Shown here in pieces: positions 60,323-64,000 of a stretch of 64,000 nt of DNA (its first letter is position 1; the number at the start of each line of letters is the position of its first letter). The notes beneath the pieces are model-generated. The model was not told where the DNA came from. It saw nothing but the letters and a program-made list of their open reading frames with translations, and made no database searches. The DNA is from Azorhizobium sp965227945 (GTDB lineage: Bacteria; Pseudomonadota; Alphaproteobacteria; Rhizobiales; Xanthobacteraceae): the NCBI GenBank assembly GCA_965227945.1, contig CBDDGQ010000005.1, forward strand, positions 930,001 through 994,000. The letters run 5' to 3'. Both the position numbers and the translations under genes were made by a program.

Positions 60323-60793
60323 TCACAGGCTGACCGTCACCGGCGACACGTCCCGCACTTCTTCGTCGTCCGGCCCACCGTCGCGCCACATGGCGAGCGT
60401 GAAGGGGGCAGGGGCATCCAAGACCGTCAGCGGGTAATGCCAGCACCCCACCTGCAAGGTGATGCCGGTGCCGGGGGCGGGCAAAAAGGCCCGCAGGCGC
60501 GTCATATCTGGTCCGCCGTTGGCGCCATCGGGCGCCACAAGGACCAGCCAGCGGCTGGCACCCATGGGGATGAAGCTCTGCGAGGACAGAGCATGGCGCT
60601 CCATCATGCCCACAGTCAGCGGTAGCGCCACGGGCTTGGCCAGCACCACCGACAAGCTCGGACGGGCGTTGGGACGCAAATTGGCGAGATGGTCGTCGAA
60701 ATAATGCCGCTCGCCCGCGTGGCTCGGCGGCGTCAGCAGCCCGCCGAAGGGCGCGAATGCGTCTGCCGTCAGCGGCTCTGCCCGGACCATCAT
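60323..60793 (-). CDS. allA: Ureidoglycolate lyase
   Basis: A 156-aa AllA/DUF4861-like cupin that splits ureidoglycolate into glyoxylate and urea, the last step of allantoin use. Seen: AEPLTADAFAPFGGLL at the N-terminus, SLSVVLAKPVALPLTVGMMERHALSSQSFIPMG, and ITLQVGCWHYPLTVL with the conserved HYP. The start ATG 60793 overlaps the stop of the amidohydrolase gene; 60790 is an adjacent alternative. Confidence 0.88.
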   Translation of the reverse strand: MMVRAEPLTADAFAPFGGLLTPPSHAGERHYFDDHLANLRPNARPSLSVVLAKPVALPLTVGMMERHALSSQSFIPMGASRWLVLVAPDGANGGPDMTRLRAFLPAPGTGITLQVGCWHYPLTVLDAPAPFTLAMWRDGGPDDEEVRDVSPVTVSL

Positions 60794-62049
60794 GCCGCTT
60801 TCGCCACGCCCGCCAGCGCCAGCACCGTGTGCAGCAGGACATTGGCCCCGGCGACGCAATCCGCCTGGGTCGCATCCTCCAGCTCATTGTGGCTGAGGCC
60901 GTCCTTGCACGGCACGAAGATCATCGCGGCCGGCATCTGGGTGGCGAGGTTGAAGGCGTCGTGGCCGGCCCCCGACACCATGGGCCGGTTGGAATAGCCC
61001 AGCGCCTCCGCCGCCTCGCGCACGGCGCCGATCACCTTGGCGTCGAAATGGGTGGGCTCCTTGCGCCAGATGGTGTCCAGCTGGATATCCACCTTGGGGC
61101 GGCGGCTGGCGATCTCGACCAGGGCGGCGGCGATGCCGGCCTCAAGCGCCTTCAGCGTCTCCGCCTCGGGGGAGCGGAATTCAGCGCTGAACACCACCTC
61201 GCCGGGAATCACGTTGCGCGAGGGATTGGCGATAGTGACCTCACCGACGGTGCCCACCGCGTTCGGACCCAGCTCCCGCGCCAGCCGTTCCACCGCCAGC
61301 ACGATCTCGGAGAAGGCGGCCAGCGCGTCGCGGCGCAGGGGCATGGGGGTGGAGCCGGCGTGGCTCTCGAAGCCGGTGATGCGGCCGTCATACCAGACGA
61401 TGCCCTGGCCATGCTCCACCACCCCGATGGTCTTGCCTTCGGCCTCCAGGATCGGCCCCTGCTCGATATGCAGTTCCACGAACGCGCCGAACGGCTGCGC
61501 GCCCACCGCCTGCGGCCCGGCATAGCCGATGGCATCCAGCGCCTGCGCGACCGTGATGCCCTCGGCGTCGGTGCGGGCCAGGATGTTTTCCACCGTGAAG
61601 TCGCCCACATAAGCGGCCGAGCCCATCATGGCGGGGGCGAAACGGGAGCCTTCCTCATTGGTCCAGTTGGCGACGCACAAGGGGGCGTCGGTCTCGATGC
61701 CGGCATCGTTCAGGGTGCGCAGGACTTCCAGGGCGGCCAGCGTACCGAGCACGCCGTCGAATTTGCCCCCCGTCGGCTGGGTGTCCAGATGCGAGCCGAA
61801 GCCTACCGGAAGCTGGGAGGGATCGCGGCCGGGACGCAGCGCGAACATGTTGCCCAGCGCATCCACGCTCACCGTGCAGCCGGCGGCTTCGCAGGCGGCG
61901 CGGAACCAGTCGCGCACGCTCTTGTCTTCCGGGCTCAGGGTCAGCCGACGCACGCCGCCCTTGGGCGTGCCGCCGAACCGGGCGGTCTCCAGAATGGTGC
62001 CCCACAGGCGGTCGGCCTGGATCTGGAGATTGGACGGCGCATCACGCAT
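60790..62049 (-). CDS. M20-family amidohydrolase (N-carbamoyl-L-amino acid hydrolase/allantoate amidohydrolase)
   Basis: A 419-aa zinc-dependent amidohydrolase. Metal ligands lie in VGFGSHLDTQPTGGKFDG, WTNEEGSRF and VELHIEQGP; HAGSTPMPLRRDAL and SGAGHDA are the dimer-interface and active-site segments. With allA downstream, allantoate or ureidoglycine is the most likely substrate, though N-carbamoyl-beta-alanine cannot be excluded. ATG 62049 overlaps the upstream ATPase stop by 4 bases. Confidence 0.88.
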   Translation of the reverse strand: MRDAPSNLQIQADRLWGTILETARFGGTPKGGVRRLTLSPEDKSVRDWFRAACEAAGCTVSVDALGNMFALRPGRDPSQLPVGFGSHLDTQPTGGKFDGVLGTLAALEVLRTLNDAGIETDAPLCVANWTNEEGSRFAPAMMGSAAYVGDFTVENILARTDAEGITVAQALDAIGYAGPQAVGAQPFGAFVELHIEQGPILEAEGKTIGVVEHGQGIVWYDGRITGFESHAGSTPMPLRRDALAAFSEIVLAVERLARELGPNAVGTVGEVTIANPSRNVIPGEVVFSAEFRSPEAETLKALEAGIAAALVEIASRRPKVDIQLDTIWRKEPTHFDAKVIGAVREAAEALGYSNRPMVSGAGHDAFNLATQMPAAMIFVPCKDGLSHNELEDATQADCVAGANVLLHTVLALAGVAKAA

Positions 62050-63074
62050 CAGGTCACCGGAACGGTTTCTTGGGCCAGGACGCACCTTACGATCCGGCCG
62101 GGGCTGAGTTCTATGGGGGCAGGCAAGCGTTCTCGGCAGACCGGCATTGCAAAAGCGCAGCGCGGGGCAAACGAGCAGGCGTTCGGCTTTTCCGCCAGCG
62201 AGGGCGGCGTGCCGGGAATGGTCTCCAGTCGCGCCCCGCGCTTGGCGCCATGGACGGTGGAGGCCAGCAGGCCCCGCGGATAGGGGTGCTTGGGCGCGCG
62301 CACGATCTCCGACATGGTGCCGGTCTCGACGATCTGCCCCGCATACATCACCGCCACCCGGTCGCAGATCTCGATGGCCACCCCGATGTCATGGGTGACG
62401 AAGATCACCGACATGCCCAGCTCCCGCTGCAACTCGCGCAGCAGCAGCAGGATCTGGATCTGCACGGTGGCATCGAGCGCCGTGGTGGGCTCGTCCGCCA
62501 GCAGGATCTTCGGCTTGCAGGCCAGCGCCAAAGCGATCATCGCCCGCTGGCGCATGCCGCCGGACATTTCGTGGGGATAGGCATCCAGCCGCCGCTTGGC
62601 GGAGGGAATGCGCACCAGTTCCAGCATCTCCAGCGCGCGGGCCCGGCCCGCTGCGCGGCTGGCGCCCTCGTGGCGCACCACGGATTCAGCGATCTGGTCG
62701 CCGATGGTATAGACCGGGTCCAGCGCCAGCGCCGGCTCCTGGAAGATCATGGAAATGGTCCGCCCACGGAACGCCGAGAGCGTGTCGTCATCCATGGCCA
62801 GCACGTCCTGCCCGGCGACGCGGACTGTGCCGGAGATCTGGGTGCGCTTCTTGGGCAGGAGGCGCATGAGCGCGCGCAAGGTCACGCTCTTGCCGGAGCC
62901 GGATTCGCCCAGCAGGCCCAGCACCTGGCCTTCGGGCAAGGTGAGGGAGACGTCATTCACCGCGTGCACCGTGCGTTCGCCGGTGAAGCGGATGGTGAGG
63001 TTTTCCAGCTCCACCAGCGGGGCGGGCGGGGGGGCAGGGACGAGGGGGGCGGGGACGAGGGGAGAGAGGCTCAT
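62049..63074 (-). CDS. Dipeptide/oligopeptide-type ABC transporter ATPase
   Basis: A 341-aa OppD/DppD-type ATPase. Walker A GESGSGKSVTLRAL, Q-loop FQEPALALDP, signature MSGGMRQRAMIALAL, Walker B ILLADEPTTALD and switch VTHD are intact. The Cys-containing C-terminal tail (CSFAPRCAFAMPVCRE) is the DppD-type iron-sulfur-like motif. It lies inside a ureide-type catabolic operon between an amidase gene and the amidohydrolase, with 4-base overlaps on both sides. Partner transporter genes are not in the window and may lie beyond 64000. Confidence 0.9.
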   Translation of the reverse strand: MSLSPLVPAPLVPAPPPAPLVELENLTIRFTGERTVHAVNDVSLTLPEGQVLGLLGESGSGKSVTLRALMRLLPKKRTQISGTVRVAGQDVLAMDDDTLSAFRGRTISMIFQEPALALDPVYTIGDQIAESVVRHEGASRAAGRARALEMLELVRIPSAKRRLDAYPHEMSGGMRQRAMIALALACKPKILLADEPTTALDATVQIQILLLLRELQRELGMSVIFVTHDIGVAIEICDRVAVMYAGQIVETGTMSEIVRAPKHPYPRGLLASTVHGAKRGARLETIPGTPPSLAEKPNACSFAPRCAFAMPVCRERLPAPIELSPGRIVRCVLAQETVPVT

Positions 63075-64000
63075 GCGGGCAGCTCCGGCATGGCGAGATG
63101 GAAATCGGTGGCGCGCTGGAAGTCCGCGCCGATGCGCAGCAGCACGTCTTCGGCGAATGGCCGCCCGATGAATTGCAGGCCGATGGGCAGTCCCTTGGAC
63201 GCGCGCCCGGCGGGCACCACCAGCGAGGGCAGGCCGAGATAGTTCACCGGGCGGGTAAAGCGGGTGATGCCCTGGATCACCGCTTCCGCATTCAGGCTGG
63301 CGCCCACATCGCTGTCCGCGAGCGAGGGCGCCGGGCTGGGGCAGACGGGGGCCAGCACCGCATCCACGCCCGCCACCGCCGCCAGATGGGCGGCCAGCGC
63401 CGGCCCGTGCCAGCGCAGCGCTTCCATGTAGGTCACGCCGGCATAGGCAAAGCCGTTCTCGATCCGGGCGCGCACCTGGGCGCCGTAATCCTGCGGCCGC
63501 TCCAGCAGCCAGGGCTTATGGAAGGCGGCGGCCTCCACGGATAGCAGCACCTGGGAGGCGGCGGAGAGTTGCTTCTGGTCCGGCAAGGTGACCGGGACCA
63601 CTCGTGCGCCTTCCCGGGTCAAAGTGGCGATGGTGGTGTCCAGCACCGCGCCCGTCTCGGCGTCGATGCCTTCCACATAGAAGTCGGTGGGGATGCCGAT
63701 GGTGAGGCCGGCCAGCGCGCCCCGCGTCGCCGCCATATAATCGGGCACCGGGCCGCCGATGCAGGTGGGGTCCAGCGGATCGTCGCCGGCCATCAGCGCC
63801 ATCAAGAGGGCGGCGTCTTCTGCCGAGCGGGTGAGCACGCCCACCGTGTCCAGCGACTGGGCCAGCGGCATGGCGCCGGCGCGGCTGATCCGGCCCACGG
63901 TGGTCTTCAATCCGGTGATGCCGCAGAAATGCGCGGGCATCCGCACCGAGCCGCCAGTGTCTGAGCCGAGCGCGGCATAGGTCAGCCGCGCCGCCACCGC
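63071..64000 (-). CDS. Amidase signature family enzyme, C-terminal part
   Basis: The visible 309 or so codons are the C-terminal two thirds; the start lies beyond the right edge. ALGSDTGGSVRMPAHFCGITGLKTTVGRIS is the amidase signature with the cis-Ser and nucleophile Ser; the catalytic Lys lies upstream of the window. LGLPSLVVPAGRASKGLPIGLQFIGRPF is the typical C-terminal block. It resembles GatA and allophanate-hydrolase-type amidases. Its operon position suggests ureide or urea-derivative breakdown, which is inference. Confidence 0.88.
   Translation of the reverse strand, partial: AVAARLTYAALGSDTGGSVRMPAHFCGITGLKTTVGRISRAGAMPLAQSLDTVGVLTRSAEDAALLMALMAGDDPLDPTCIGGPVPDYMAATRGALAGLTIGIPTDFYVEGIDAETGAVLDTTIATLTREGARVVPVTLPDQKQLSAASQVLLSVEAAAFHKPWLLERPQDYGAQVRARIENGFAYAGVTYMEALRWHGPALAAHLAAVAGVDAVLAPVCPSPAPSLADSDVGASLNAEAVIQGITRFTRPVNYLGLPSLVVPAGRASKGLPIGLQFIGRPFAEDVLLRIGADFQRATDFHLAMPELPA

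Overview
The window is a gene-dense, high-G+C (about two thirds G+C by eye) chromosomal segment of an alphaproteobacterium. Core-gene content and order (nagZ-scpA-scpB, tatABC-serS-surE, rel-pdxJ-acpS-lepB-rnc-era-recO-parC, RDD-bpt, hemB) point to the Hyphomicrobiales (Rhizobiales), most likely a Xanthobacteraceae-like organism. The family assignment is inferred from family knowledge, not from a search. There are no rRNA or tRNA genes, no CRISPR array and no prophage.

Layout. 1-9 kb: 3' end of pcm, a lipoprotein hydrolase, nlpD, then nagZ-scpA-scpB, a lone ABC ATPase and tatABC. 9-17 kb: serS carrying an unusual low-G+C in-frame insert, a decayed CobT-like vWA gene, surE, sdhE and mfd. 17-27 kb: an EAL phosphodiesterase, a YejA-like binding protein, an IalB-family secreted protein, an IS1182-type element with an internally deleted transposase, and two tandem chemoreceptors with almost identical signalling halves. 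27-33 kb: hspQ, a malyl-CoA lyase-type gene, a GGCT-like protein, an AEC carrier, a UbiH-type monooxygenase and a quinone reductase. 33-44 kb: rel-pdxJ-acpS-lepB-rnc-era-recO, two tandem small secreted CX16C/Gly-rich proteins on the opposite strand, then parC and a ClC channel. 45-50 kb: cbtBA behind a cobalamin riboswitch, a divergent histidine-phosphatase-fold gene, a ThDP enzyme and marC. 50-55.5 kb: ilvA-RDD-bpt and hemB with an overlapping lipoprotein-permease fusion. 55.7-60.3 kb: 3-hydroxyisobutyryl-CoA hydrolase, a small membrane protein, an O-methyltransferase, a soluble double-PAS chemoreceptor and a DUF4142 protein. 60.3-64 kb: a minus-strand ureide-type operon (amidase, Dpp-type ATPase, M20 amidohydrolase, allA) whose genes overlap by 4 bp.

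How the parts work together. Most of the window is housekeeping: envelope biogenesis and protein export (nlpD, nagZ, tatABC, lepB), chromosome maintenance (scpAB, mfd, recO, parC), the stringent response (rel), and cofactor synthesis or acquisition (pdxJ, acpS, hemB, cbtAB). Signalling genes (three chemoreceptors, one EAL enzyme) and catabolic genes (malyl-CoA lyase, hydroxyisobutyryl-CoA hydrolase, ureide operon) are spread between them. The most unusual signals are the serS insert, the paired small secreted proteins with a conserved hairpin presenting the ribosome-binding site, the degraded CobT-like gene, the non-autonomous IS sitting in a duplicated terminator, and the lipoprotein-permease fusion.
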